A stretch of 64,000 nucleotides of DNA from Acanthochlamys bracteata (GCA_019914995.1 CM034144.1:72001-136000), one strand, 5' to 3'. Numbered from the stretch's first letter, positions 10,939-23,331 are shown. Program-made: numbers and translations. Notes: a model not told the origin generated them from the sequence alone.

Positions 10939-13900
10939 ATGGATTGGGACGCAAAGACCAACCCTTCTCCATGGGATTGGGACAGTTTGGCTCTCTTTTG
11001 TGGAAAGGTCAATGAACCACCTAAACCTCTGCAGCCGGCAATTGAATGCAGGATGGAAGCTGGCAGGAAACTTGGTCACTATCATGCCCATGGTGGTTGT
11101 TCTATCTTCCCTTACGGAGCTGCTACTGCTTCTGGCTCTGATTTGGTTAATGGTTGCTCATCCAAGAGTTCCATTTCAGATTCTTCAGCAAAGGCAGGAG
11201 GAGTCAGGGTACCGGAAATTGATTTTGAGGGAATTGATGGATTCTCCAGGACGCACACCAAAAACAAAGAATTCTCTAGGATTGAAGACACGGTAGCTTC
11301 ACCTGCTGTTCTGGAAGTCGTTAGCCACAAGGAACCTATCGGATTGAAGCTCGGCAAGAGGACTTACTTTGAGGATGCCTGTGTAGGGAGCAACAATACT
11401 AAGAGCTCGCCTTCTGCACCCGTAGCTCTTCCGTCTGCTCCACCAAAAAAGTCAAGGATGTCTCAGCAGAACATCCAGAACTCACACTGTCAAGTAGAAG
11501 GTTGCAACATGGACCTCTCCAATGCCAAGGACTACCACCGTAAGCATAGAGTTTGTGAGGACCACTCTAAATCCCCTAAAGTCATTGTTGCTGGTCAGGA
11601 GCGACGTTTCTGTCAGCAGTGCAGCAGGTACCCCTTTTTTTTTTGGTTTTCAATCTATCTTTACATACCATGTTGATGGAATGCCACCTTGCTCGAAGCA
11701 ATTACGCAACTATTGTATTCCATTTTGCTCTGTAAAAGCTATGTGCTTCATGCGCTGTCTGTTGCGTTTAAGGTTCCATGAGTTGTCTGAGTTTGAATTG
11801 AAGAAGCGAAGTTGTCGCAGACGCCTCTCTGATCATAATGCACGCCGCAGAAAACCACAACCTGACACAATATCATTCAACTCTGGAAGACCCTCATCAT
11901 TATTCTATGGTATTGTCCTATCTTCCTATTCATGCCTGTCATGCATTCCCCTTTTTGAAAACAATTGTTCACTGCCATGTTTTTTCTTTGTTATGAAGAG
12001 ATGGATTCAGAACAGTTTTTCCAAATAGCAGTCACTTCTTATGTTAAAGATTTTATATTTTGGAAGGTAGACATTCGACTATACTGCCTCTATATAGTCA
12101 TCAATATAATATATTTGATATCCTCTAATACAATAGCATTATGTAAGTTTTACCTAGAGATAATTTTGTGTTCAATGATTGTACCACTGTTTACCTGTTT
12201 TTTCCGTTGTTAATGCGTCTTCAAGTAGTCCAACTTGAAGAATGTAAATTCCTGATTGGCTATGCTAATGAACATTAGACCGTCAATGAGACCGGTTTTC
12301 CACTCCTACTATCCTTGATAACATCCATGCAGAATGCATTCCTTGGTTCATAGTATGCACACCCAAAATGGACTTCTCAAAGGGTGGACTCCTGTCGGAA
12401 TCCTTACAAGATAGTTTTAGAATACTTGACACTTTAACTAACAACTCTATCAACACAAGAAACTTAAATATTTAGCCTGATACTCTTGTATGAAAAATTG
12501 GCATTATAAGCAAAATTGGATATTACTTTAGTGAGCAAACTTCCTGAAATATTTGACTTTTTCTCTGAAAGTGCTGAATTAAACTTGGATAGTGTATCAC
12601 AGTAGGTGCATTGATATCTCCCTGGGAGTTGCATCAGCTGAATTGGTTTGCTATGTCCTCTGTAAATATCATTAAATTGTGGTAATTTTGCAGATAATAA
12701 TCAACAAATGAAACTTCTCTGGAATAGAACTCCATTTGGACACATGAAACCAAATGTGATTTCGACGTGGGATGGTTTGTATGACATCAAGTTTACTCAA
12801 CCAAGAGGGTCTTGGATCAAACCAGCAAAAGCTAGAGATACACAGCTGCATTTTCCTAATGCAGGAATATCCAGTCATGTTTCCACAATACGCCATGATC
12901 TCTTACCTTTCAAGGGAACCTCTGCCGAAGTCCCCAATCAAGGTACATTGTACTGCAGTTCTACTATTTATAAATAAATGAAAGCTATGATCGCCATAAT
13001 CCTGACACGGGTTGAGCTGTTTTTACTGAGATTGTTAACTAATCTTTGGTAACTAGTAAACTGAAGCTATTGCCCTTTTAGAGAAGCCTCATCATCACAT
13101 ATAGCATGCTCAAGGCAAAGCAGCAAATTGAAAATCCTGAACTGCTCGTGCTATTACCCAATGTTTCTTGTGTGATCTCAATTCATGTATTGCTATGATT
13201 GTTAACAAAAGGCTTTTATACATATGTGATATCTGTGTGATGGAATATGACTTAAGGTTTAGTGTGAAGAGATGCCTGCTGGTAGCCGGTATAGTTTAAG
13301 ACACCATTCCATAAGTTTGTAGGGGCAACTTCTATGCGCTAAGAAATGGAGTCTGGAGGAAATGCTGGGAAAATGGTAAGGTGGTTTATGTTGATTTGAC
13401 TTGGTATTGAAAGTTCTGTTACTGTTACTGACCGTACTTAGTGAGATGAGGCTAACTGTTACTGTAGAGTCTTATGTGGGTGAAGGGTAGCCATTCTCGG
13501 AGTGGATGGCTCCAGTTCTACATTTGATCCACAGAAGAATGCTCTTAATCGTGGTGGTGGTTTTATTGTTATTATTATTCCAACAGAATGTTGGAGGTGA
13601 CCTGCTTGTGTTGATGTTTGATAGTTTTGAGATTTGCAATTTAACAGCTATTTTTCGTCTGGCGAAGCAAAGAATATGGTATGCTTGTGAAAATGCCTGA
13701 TACTTGTTGTCGCAGGTCCTGAAGCATCTGTTGTTGCTTCTAACTTGGATGGAGCACCGGATCTTCAGCGTGCTCTCTCTCTTCTGTCAACTGATTCTTG
13801 GAGTTCATCCGAGCCCGGGCCTACTTCTGTTGTTCACTTCTCAAACGCCCAGTATGGTGGAGGTGCGCCGGAGTCTAATTTGCATGCAGCTGGTGCGGCC

Positions 13901-14059
13901 ACAGGTTTTTGGCAGGAAGAACAACCCCAAGCTCATCAGCCATCAGGAATGCTGTCCTTCGGTTCTCACAATAGCAACAACACAAACCAGTTTCAAGAGT
14001 TTCAGCTGCTCAAAACTCCATTCGAGGCTGCTTTCTTTGATTCTGATTCGATCCATTAG
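10939..14059 (+). CDS. SPL: SBP-box transcription factor of the SPL2/10/11 type
   Basis: Exons 10939-11627, 11773-11909, 12694-12942 and 13716-14059 give 472 residues with all phases matching. The SBP DNA-binding domain is split by intron 1: exon 1 carries [20 protein letters not shown] to FCQQCSR and exon 2 starts [18 protein letters not shown]. It has the Cys3His and Cys2HisCys zinc ligands and the bipartite nuclear signal [18 protein letters not shown]. SPLs bind GTAC cores and promote phase change, flowering and shoot form. The last exon carries a miR156 target coding RALSLLS. The conserved LLPFKGT/EVPNQG and C-terminal [12 protein letters not shown] blocks recall the SPL2/10/11 clade. 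The N-terminus ([20 protein letters not shown]) has the W-rich start common to that clade. The gene looks intact; the clade call is by recall of homologues. Confidence 0.93.
13770..13789 (+). promoter_or_regulatory. miR156/157 target site in SPL exon 4
   Basis: The 20-base site gtgctctctctcttctgtca lies in the coding sequence and is identical to the classic target in Arabidopsis SPL genes. It pairs with miR156 apart from the family-typical mismatch in the middle-to-3' half. It predicts juvenile-phase repression by cleavage and translational arrest. Confidence 0.95.
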
Positions 14060-15180
14060 CGTTCTGCTCAATAATAATCTCCTGGAGCTAATTCTGAAGT
14101 AAGTCTTTTTTTTTACTCCGCAGATTATATAACTACATTCATAGTTTTCTTCCTGCTTGCGTAATGATGCTATTATGTAATGATTAATTGTAGGTGCTTC
14201 GGGTTACATGTACCTATTTTGCTTTGGTGGAAGGGCACCATGAACTGTCGTTACTATAAACCTTCTCCATGATTTGATGCCGAGACACCGTGAGCTTCCC
14301 CTCTTGATGTGTTTATTATTATTATTTTGTTGAATTTAATTGCAGGTGCTTCGGTTCACATGTACCTTGGACTACTATCTTTTTTTTTTTTTTTTTTTTT
14401 TAAAAGACGTGACAATAACGGCTACGATGATACTGCGAGCTGTTGATGTAGAAGAAATATTTTCAGGTCAAAAATTTTGTTCGACTATTATTTGCCAGTC
14501 CAAAGTGTAGATGCAAAATATTTCCTCTGCAGCAAATTGAAAGTTCTTAACACCAACAATTCATCACAAAATCACTTAATTAAATACTTACAGAATCGAT
14601 ATCGATTCATCCCAAAATCGACAGTTGTTATCGGCAGGCGTAGGTTGAGTAGGACAGGCAAGGGAAAGAGAAGAAGAACAAACCTGAGACACTCTCTCGC
14701 GCCCAGACACACGAGTTGTCTAATAACTAGCTGCTATTCTACTACTCTACTGTTAATTCAATCTCTTACTTGTACGCACAGACATACCAAGAAATAACTT
14801 ACCAAGCAATAACTTCAAAAAGTTATTTCATTCTCTTTCTTTCTTATACGCAGAGTCGTACCAAGAAAACACCGAAGACAAGAGAAACAAAACAGTTTAC
14901 ACTTGAAAACGAAAGATCGTACAAAGCTATAGAAATTGGTGCTGATGATACATTAGAGGTAGGCAGTACAACAAACGCTGATCTAAGCTGTAATAATAAT
15001 GATAATAATAAACATTCTATATAACTTTTTTCTTCTCCTCCAAAACGACTACACATTCAATCCATTGGCAATACATATTTCTACTCGAACAGTAACAAAA
15101 TATTACACAAGAGTCTTCTTACGTTTTCTCCTTCCAGGCTTCACGTCTTTGTTTCTTCATCCAACTCATCTACATCTCTT
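14060..15180. other. Convergent 3' ends of SPL and the Raf-like kinase
   Basis: This holds the 3' UTRs of two converging genes. A GT donor (gaagtaagtc near 14097) just after the SPL stop, followed by two similar acceptors, points to a 3' UTR intron. A T run of about 22 lies at 14381-14402. No coding gene is supported; open stretches here are low-complexity or antisense. Confidence 0.5.
14184..14368 (+). repeat. Duplicated acceptor-like segment in SPL 3' UTR
   Basis: Two near-identical stretches of about 33 bases, at about 14184-14216 and 14336-14368, both read ttaattg(t/c)ag followed by gtgcttcgg and an acatgtacct core, about 150 bases apart. Each looks like a polypyrimidine/AG acceptor plus the start of an exon. 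They look like a local duplication of a 3' UTR splice acceptor. Confidence 0.6.
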
Positions 15181-17924
15181 TCAGTCAATCGTCATTGGTT
15201 GGGACATGCAGCATCTAAAGCGTGCCTTCCTAACTGTAGTCAGGATTTCAGTCTCTGCAAGCTCAAGCATTCTTACAACCTCAGGGAAGCTTGGGCGCAC
15301 ATCCGGGTTTGCATCCCAGCAGCGGGTCATTATCTCCCCAAGCACAGGCAGACAATCATTTGGTACTACTGGGCGAACACCCTTGTTGACAACAGCAAAA
15401 GCTGCTTGCACTGCGGTCATGTTCTGGAAGGGGAGCATGCCGGTGATCAGCTCCCAAAGGACTATACCAAAGCTGTAGACATCAACTTTGTGATTGTAAG
15501 GTCTGTGCTGAATCATCTCCCTGTAAATAACAGAAGTGCATAGACACTGTTAACATTAACATCTAGCAGAGGTGTATCATGTGAGGAATCACACAAAACC
15601 AAAACACAGTGGGTGAAAAGCAACAGATCACATAATAAGAACATCGCTTCCTATACTATACTTCAGGCTAAACATATCCACATGCTTAGTCATTTAAAGC
15701 AGCACATCCAAAGTAATATGAAGAAAGAGAATGACTACCTAGAAGAAGCAGTAACACTATTCAATGAGATTGACGATGGAAAGTTAACTACATGCAGTAA
15801 GACCAACCATCCACACCAAGGGTTCACTTTCACTACAATAGACAGCAAGCTATAGAACATAGATTGGAACTTGGGAAGTTAGTTTAGCACCTAACAAGGA
15901 ACACAGACTTTGTGGTTCCTAACTGTTGTGAGAATAGGATAAAGCGCATCAGCACCAAAAATGTACTGCAACCAGTTGTGGGAATACTAATCAAACGGAA
16001 GTTAGACAACATTGCAAGGTCCAACTAATGATCAAGGATGTAAATCTTCAAGTAATTCGGAACACAAAACATCAACTGTGAAATTCATAGTTGTTATTAC
16101 ATATGACAACAAACTAGCACCAAATTGACTGGAAAACGTGTTGATGTATGTATTCGAGCCACATATTAGACAAATTCTGACTAAAATGAGCTATGAACTA
16201 AAGATCAATTTAGTTCAGACAGCAATAAATATCAAAATCATCTCTTTGCTGTCCAAATCCTCTAACAAGAGACAATACTAAGAATACCACTTATTTGGCT
16301 CAAAAGACAAAAGCACAGACTACAATTGAATGGATATCATATACAAAAGAAAAGATAAAATGTACGAGTATGATGAATTCCGTGTAAGTTCCACCTTTAA
16401 TAGGATAGCCACTTCCAAAAGACTCCAAAAGCAGTAGTAACCACAGAGTCTAGTAGATGAGCAAAAGTAAATTCAAGCCCTAACACATATAACAATAAAC
16501 ATGGAAGCTACATGATAATTCTCAACCTTGCTGAAGTAACTGTATTACATAGTTGCATTATCGTGCAAATGAAAGCTGTTTGCAGCTATGACTATGCCTA
16601 GCTGAACTTTTTTACAGAAAACGAAAAGTTATCAGGCTGACCAAGATCAAAACCAGTTTTGCATTTAGTAACCTAGCAATTTCAAGTATTCACCTCCAAC
16701 TGATATTTACAAAGAAGATTAAAGACTTACAATACTCTCAAATGCCTTTTTAATGTCCCATGGGTATAGAGGCAGCCTAGCACATTTCGTACTGTAAAAT
16801 TCGCTGGCAGCAACTACAAAATAAATGCAAGACCCAAGATGTGGAATAGATTCAAAATACTATCATATATACTATTACTACGAGATGCATCCAACAACTT
16901 TTTTGTTCTTATTCTTTTCAAAATGAATCCTGCCTCTATAAACTACAGCTTTCAGAAGGAAAAGAGCTCACAGAAAGAAAGAGGCGCATAAGGTATATAC
17001 TCACGGTGCCATCCACCGGTAGGTTCCAGTTTCTGGTGTCATTCCTTCTGTCTGCACTTCGATACGGGCAACACCAAAATCTGCAATCTTGATCGACTTG
17101 TCCGCTGCAATCAACAGATTGTCTGATTTGAGGTCCCTATGGATGAGGCCCAACCCGTGAACATACGCCATCCCTCTGGCAACATCAAGAGCCTGTCTCA
17201 CAGCCAGCTTCAGTGGCACTGACCTGTTCTGCCTCTTCATCAGAAACTGCCTCACCGAGCCACCCTTGGCATACTCTGTCACAATGCACCAAACCATCGG
17301 CTTCCGGCAAGCCCCAATAAACCTGACGATATTTGGGTGTTTCAATGTGGCAAGCATCATAACCTCCTGCGCAAACTGCTGCTCCATGAGCTGAGCTCTC
17401 TCAGGATCATTCTCCGGTCTCTCCAACAACTTAATCGCAACATCTCCCCCATTATAAGTTCCCTTGTACAGCTTTCCAAATGCTCCCTGGGCGAAAGCAA
17501 CCCCCATGTTGAGCTGGCGAAGGTCTAGAGTCCACTCATCGTAGTTGTCTAGGCCTTGTGTGGGGAAGCTGGGGTCCATGAGAGCCTGAGCGAGGGCGTC
17601 GTCGCTGAGCTCATGGGAAACCTTACCACGGCGGAAAACGCTGTATCCAGAATTATTCCCGACAGGAACAGAACGTGGACCTCCCCGGTGGTTGAGAATT
17701 CCGGTGCGGGAGTCGTTAGAGCCGATGCTGCTGTTCTCGGCGGAGACAGGTACAGAGCCGCTGGTCTGCAAACTAGCGTAGCTATCAATGGACATGTTAG
17801 AATACTCGTCGATCTTCCGGTAATAACCTAAATCATAGAACCCGGACATATGATCATTCCCAATCCCAACTCCGCCGCCGCTGCCGACAACGAATTTGGG
17901 GGCTTCTACCATGCTCTTCATCAT
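15181..17924 (-). CDS. Raf-like MAPKKK-type Ser/Thr protein kinase (RAF22/28 type)
   Basis: Two exons on the minus strand, 17005-17924 and 15181-15520, separated by a 1.48-kb intron splitting [11 protein letters not shown]; 419 residues. A Ser/Gly-rich N-terminus (about 1-125) precedes a kinase domain with Gly-rich loop GAFGKLYKG (about 147-155), VAIK lysine (about 165), catalytic HRDLKSDN (about 262) and DFG (about 282), followed by the activation segment [12 protein letters not shown]. It ends with the conserved tail [15 protein letters not shown]. It closely resembles Arabidopsis At4g31170 and At2g24360, Raf-like kinases of the plant C group. Plant Raf kinases of this kind act in stress and ABA signalling, but substrates of this clade are less settled. 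I chose the ATG at 17924; the ATG at 17912 (MVEAPKF) fits homologue starts equally well. The frame runs open further upstream but only with a TTG codon. Confidence 0.94.
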
Positions 17925-18387
17925 CGCCGGCCACAGAATCAATCAATCAACCAAAAAAACAACAAGAAAAGGAAGGAAACCGATTGTAGAAACCGTGGAA
18001 TTGGGGAATTGGTGAAGATTACATGATCTGGGAAGAGAAATCGAAGAATAGAAAAAAGAAAAAAATTAGATCAAAGACTGGAGCAGTACAAGTTTGACTG
18101 GGAGATGAGAAATTATTTTGGTGTGATTGGTACAAACCTTTAACTGATAGAGTTGATTGATGCAATGGATCGTAGATCGATGATTTTGCTGCTTTATTAG
18201 CTGATTGATCGATTTGGATTTGGAATTGGAATTGGAGATGAATCGAAGAAGCTGTCGATAGAATGGGAAGCTGTGGGTTTTTCTTTCTTTCGAGTCTCCG
18301 AAGACCACAGCAGTGGGAAAACAAGAAAACCAAAACCAACAAAGTAAATAAAAAAGAAACTAAAAATTAAAGCAATACTACTACTTA
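17925..18387. promoter_or_regulatory. Kinase 5' leader and promoter
   Basis: Upstream region of the Raf-like kinase. It contains purine/pyrimidine-rich stretches usual for 5' UTRs and no coding sequence I can support. A leader intron is possible but its ends are not clear. Confidence 0.35.
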
Positions 18388-18633
18388 GGAGGCGTTTGGA
18401 AATATTTATAAAATAAATTTTTTTAAAATTGAAAATATATTTATTTTTTTAAAAAAATAAATTTTTTTTAATTTAAAAAAATAATAATAATATATAATAA
18501 AAATATTTTATTTTATAAAATTTTTAAATATTTTTAAATTTTTAAATAAATATTTTATATATTTTAAAAATATATATTAAAAAATATAAAATAAAAAAAA
18601 TTAAATTGATAAATAGCTTTTCAAACGCAGCCC
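18388..18633. mobile_element. Tourist-like MITE, about 246 bp (copy 1)
   Basis: An extremely AT-rich block of A and T runs is bounded by imperfect inverted ends: left ggaggcgtttggaaatattt, right (reverse complement) gggctgcgtttgaaaagcta. A TTA precedes the left end; a matching TTA on the right is not clear. The size and the GCGTTTGG-type ends agree with copy 2 at 26565, suggesting the same non-autonomous PIF/Harbinger (Tourist) family. Confidence 0.55.
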
Positions 18634-18913
18634 AAAACAGCCCCTCAAACCGGTCAGGTCCTTCTTTCTCAAAGGTCCCGGATGATTTTATCGTCTTCGA
18701 ATGGATACGTGGCGATAAACCATAGGTCTTCAAATTGGGCTATGGACTTTTGCTTTTTGGGCTGGGCTTGTTCGATTGAGAAGCACAAAATAATAATAAT
18801 GGAGTCGTTGTTGCAAGCAAAGCAAAGCAGATCCTTTTTCTTTCATCTTAAAAATATAATAGTTCTAAATTCTGTTGCAAATTTGTTGAACCTTGAATTG
18901 AAGTGTGTAGCAT

Positions 18914-19650
18914 TTGCATTGCCGAAAAAATCTCAGCTCAGTTTGGTGGGAGGTAACCGGCGGTTGGGCAACATCTGCCGTTCTTCTCCTTCTTGTATTC
19001 TGCCACTTGTTCCTAGCTACCGCCGCCGTTGCTGACGGAACTCTTTTTGATGCTTTCTCTAATCGAACTACGACCATCAACTCTTACTTCAATTCCGTCA
19101 GTTGTCTTTGTTTCACTCTGTTATACGGTGAATTCAATTAAAACTTTTCATTTTGAAGATCGTTGGAAGAAAATCTATGGAAAATTGGAATCGTTTTAGG
19201 TCGAGCAAGATGTCGGAGAGAGTAGCGGATGATGATTTGAAGAGTCTTGATCAGAAGAACGAGAAATGGAATGATGTGATTCACAAGAGGAACACCTCCC
19301 TCTCTTACGCAGCCTAACTCCTGTACGCCGAAGGTCTCTTTTTTCTATTTAGTTTTCTCTCTGAAGTTTCATGTTTATTAGCTAGTAGTATTGCTATATA
19401 CCATGTATTTCATGTGCAGAATGGTCAAGAAATGTTCTCCGGAGCTGTTAAGAGACTTCTGCATTGTCAATGAGTACCTCAAACAGTGCGATAAAACTGG
19501 TCGAGCACAAGCAACTGTTGGTTGATGAAGGCAGTGGCATTGAGATCGGCTATTCAGTTAAGAAGTTTCTCGTGTCTGGCACCAAGAGAGTATGTCTTAG
19601 CATGGAGTGTTTGGGAGGGGAAAGATGATACTTTCTATTGCTTTATCAGG
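18914..19650 (+). pseudogene. START-domain lipid-transfer-like gene, broken 5' part
   Basis: Three exon-like blocks match the N-terminal half of plant START (StAR-related lipid transfer) proteins of the At3g13062/At1g55960/At4g14500 type. Block 1 (18914-19098) encodes a hydrophobic segment (SAVLLLLVFCHLFL). Block 2 (about 19200-19332) reads LDQKNEKWNDVIHKRN. Block 3 (about 19421-19650) reads CSPELLRDF, then VEHKQLLVDEGSGIEIG, then APREYVLAW and WEGKDDTFYCFIR, ending at a good GT donor. Block 2 has a premature stop after SLSYAA. Block 3 needs frame changes after CDKT and between KKF and APREY. The remaining START exons, which carry most of the lipid-binding pocket, are not found downstream. 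The match is by recall of family motifs but several long motifs agree in order, so the identity is likely and the gene is certainly not functional. Confidence 0.8.
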
Positions 19651-20867
19651 GTAAGGTGCCCCATTGGTGTGCTAAGATATATGACTAACTTGTGCAATCG
19701 AGAGCTGTCACACATTTATGATCCAGCTTGTCACTAGGTGTTGGTTTTTCATGAACAGTAGTATATGTCAGTATTTCTAGTTTAGATATACAAACCTGTC
19801 AGTAGAACTGTTGCATAACGTTTTTAAGTGCTAGCTTGTAATTGTAAATAAGTATATTAGATTCCAAATGAAATACATAATAATCCTCTTTTATAAGTGG
19901 ACAATCTTGAAATGCTTTGGGCTGATGTTAGAGGTCAGTACATTCCTTCTTTTTTTAAAAACATTTGCATGACTTCTAAGTTCAGTTCTTGTGGAAAGCT
20001 TAGGATACTGTAATGAAAGCCTTCAAAGAAGTGGATAAGAAACCGATTGCTTTTGTTTGGCAGCATAGCTTACACATCTGGAGCCCCCCCTCCACTCTCT
20101 GTACCCAGCTTGCAATTGCTTGCATACTCAAAGATGATTATATGAAGCACGAAGGAGCTACACCAGGTCCTTCGCAGCCTCCTTCACTCACGTTTTACTA
20201 GCTTACTAGCTTAAGGTTCTTAAACCAATAACCATTTTATAAGGTATTAGAGCACTATGTATTTGATCATACCTTATAAATTTTATACTTGATTAGTATT
20301 CTTAAAATTGAGAGAATAAGTCATGTTATTTAAAATTTTAAAAAAAATCTTTATAATAGTGTGAGCATTTGATTATTTATTTCTGAGCTTGGCCTTAGAA
20401 AGAAATACTCCTGAAATTGTCAAACCTTAACATGTTAATCCTGTTAAATAATTTTAAGTAAATCAATTTCGACGATAATTAATACTACTACTAATAATTT
20501 TAATTAATTAAAACAAATCAAGCGGCCCCGCGTTGGCAGCGGGGCAACAAACCAAGAAGCTTCCCGCCACTCTTCCTCAACCATCAAAATCTTTATTTCT
20601 TTGTTTCTACGTTTTATTTCTTTTTATTTATTTTTGGTTTTTCTTTGGGTTGTTGATTGATTAACCGTAATCAAAAAGGCACCTTTTCTCTTATGATGAT
20701 GAATTGGTGTTACACAAAAATGCCACCTTTTTCTTGTTTATGCCTGCATTTTCTTTGTTATTGTTGGTTGCTGCTTGTACGCAGCATAAATAATTTGGCA
20801 TCGGCTACTGAACTAATTTCAACCCTTTATTGACATTGTTGTATTCACTGCAATCTTGTTGTATCAG
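19651..20867. other. Spacer between decayed genes
   Basis: AT-rich DNA between two pseudogenes. The open stretch at 20013-20201 does not resemble any START-domain exon or other family I recognise. No gene is supported. Confidence 0.45.
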
Positions 20868-20971
20868 CTGAGAGTGAAAAGGTGCCTGGATCAGTGCAGT
20901 CAAGTGGTTTCTCATCATCAGAGGCCCAAGATGTCGTAAGACTACCCGCAGCTTCAAAGAATATCGAAGAG

Positions 20972-21149
20972 CTTAACCAGAATGTTGCATACCAGAATGT
21001 TCATAATTCAGGTATGAAGAGTTGATATGGGCCACAAAAGATTTCCGAACAGATCAGATACTTAACCAGAATGTTGCATACCAGAATGTTCATAATTCAG
21101 GTATGAAGAGTTGATATGGGCCACAAAAGATTTCCGAACAGATCAGATA
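20972..21149 (+). repeat. Perfect 89-bp tandem duplication
   Basis: Bases 20972-21060 and 21061-21149 appear identical, starting cttaaccagaatgttgcat and ending gatcagata. The unit spans the end of one exon, its acceptor-like junction and the start of the kinase domain (YEELIWATKDF). Inside each unit accagaatgtt is itself repeated. The lack of divergence points to a recent event, or to an assembly artefact. Confidence 0.95.
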
Positions 21150-22574
21150 CTTGGAGAAGGAGGGTTTAGTCTTGTTTACTATTGGTGTTATAGATGAAAG
21201 TACCAGGCCAGATTTCAGATCCACAGCAGTTGCAGTTAAAGAACTAGATCGTGAGGGTTTCCAAGGAGATAAGGAATGGCTGGTACATTATCCAATCTAA
21301 AATCTCCTATCTATCGCCTTAGAAATTCAGTGTAGCTTTCTGTAGTTCATGCATATTTATTCTGCATGCTGAATCTGTTTGGGAATTTGTCTAGGACTCT
21401 CTGCTTTAATGCATTATCTGTTCTGTTCACATGGTGGTAACATAGTTTGCTGCATTATATCAACTTTTGAATTCACAAAGCAGATTGAGTGTAGACATAG
21501 TACTTCTTATTTTGGGCATTCTAAACTTGGAAAAGGTAATTTTACTTGAAAAGTATGTAGTAGCAATGAGATGGAGAACTGGAAGAACGCTAGAAGTGAG
21601 GTGGTATATATCTGTTTTATTAGACTTACCATGCGAGACAGAAATGATTCACTTCAATTAACATGAAAAGCCACTGCTGCCATACTTGTAAGTCAGCATT
21701 TCTACCCTAAAGTTGGTGAAACTCTCAGTTGGTAGAAATAAGGTTTTTCTGTTGCACTTCTATTCTTGAATAACCATGTAAAAACTGTCAACAACAATAT
21801 GCTTCCTCTCGTCTAGAGGTTTCATTTTATCCTGTATAAATAAAGGCTGTGATGCTAGAGTTTCATGCATATTATGTATGGATTGTGTTAGGATTCCTCG
21901 TTGAAATTTATTGTTGAAAGAGTCATGGTGCAGGTTTCTCTTGAAATCATAACATGAAAATATTTCTTTTCCCCTTATGTTGTAAAAATCATAAAAATAG
22001 TGACCTCTGTCCTTTGTAGGATGAAGTTAATTATCTCGGGCAGCTCTCTCACCCAAATCTTGTTAGACTTATTGGCTATTGCTGTGAAGGTGATCATAGA
22101 TTGTTGGTTTATGAGTACATGCCCTATGGGAGCCTAGAGAGACACCTTTTTCGATTTAGCAAGAAAGCAGGTTTTTTCACATAATCTTATATGTTGAACA
22201 TTTTATGGCCTATCAGATCACTTTTACTTGCAAATAAAATAGTATCGCCATTTGTGCAATAGTTCAGATGTGAAAATGACAACAAAGTTTTAGCTTGAAT
22301 ATCTACTCTTTGAGATAACATCATCAAAATTTTGCTAAAGGAATAATGTCCTCTATGGATGAAATTACATACAAATAATATGCTCTCAGAATTGTAAATT
22401 ACGGGGGGTAGCATCACAATGCCATGGCCAATTAGGATGAAGATTGCTTTGGGTGCAGCCAAAGGACTTGCTTTCCTTCACAGTGCAGAAAGGCCCACCA
22501 TTTATCGCGACTTGAAGACATCAAATATATTGCTTAACGAGGTTAGCATCCTATCTTCATTTGGAGATTGTTAG

Positions 22575-23331
22575 GCAAGGTTGTCAAGATCAGAATATTA
22601 TGTAAGATCGTTTCCATTGCGTAGGATCTTAAAATCGGGATTTTAAGTAAGGTCGTAAGATTTTACTTATCGCTAATTTTTTTTTAAAATTATTTAATAC
22701 TTTTAAAATTTTACATAGTATTTATTAAAATTGCTGAAAAAATTCAAAATATATTTTTTCTTATATTCCATCTTATTGTAATAAATTAAAATGTTCATAT
22801 TTGTGGTTCAAATGAAACTATATCATTAACAAATTTGTATATTTCATTTAGCTCATTATCACAATCTCTTTACAGATTATGTCATTATCTTATAAATGCA
22901 CACTTATATAGTTATACATATATATAAAAATTCAATCTCTTACATAATTAATCAATTGGGCGTCAAACAATCGTCTTTATTATCTCAAAATAAAGAGAAA
23001 AAGAACCATCTAAAATATCACCGTATAGAATAATATTTTAATGTCATAATAAATCTCTTACGGAATAAATTAAATACCACCGCACCGCTACAAACGAACG
23101 ACAGATTTTCTCTAACTATTTCAGCTTCGTTCAAAATTCTCAAGTGTTCTTCTGATTCATGAAGATTTCGTATAAGCTGAAATTGTAAAATCAAGATCTT
23201 AAGGATTTTAAAATTAAAATCGGGATCTTACGGATTGGAAGTAAGATAGGAATCTTGTGTCAAGAAGGATCGTTTTGTTGATGTAAAATCGTAAGGTTTT
23301 AAGATTTAAATCAGAATTTTAACAACCATGC
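22575..23331. mobile_element. Non-autonomous DNA transposon (long MITE), 757 bp
   Basis: Inserted in an intron of the RLCK pseudogene. Ends are inverted repeats: left gcaaggttgtcaagatc, right (reverse complement) gcatggttgttaaaattc, with further inverted similarity inside (motifs like gtaagatc, atcttaaaatcgggat). The element is flanked by tgttag at 22569-22574 and 23332-23337, a plausible 6-base target-site duplication. The interior is AT-rich and holds no transposase-like reading frame. The superfamily is not clear from the ends. Confidence 0.65.

Noticed and set aside
20013-20201. 62-codon frame suspected as a further START-domain exon
   Set aside because: It does not align with any expected START segment (no GYFRSGWRIRK or NVEMAKLAF-like block).
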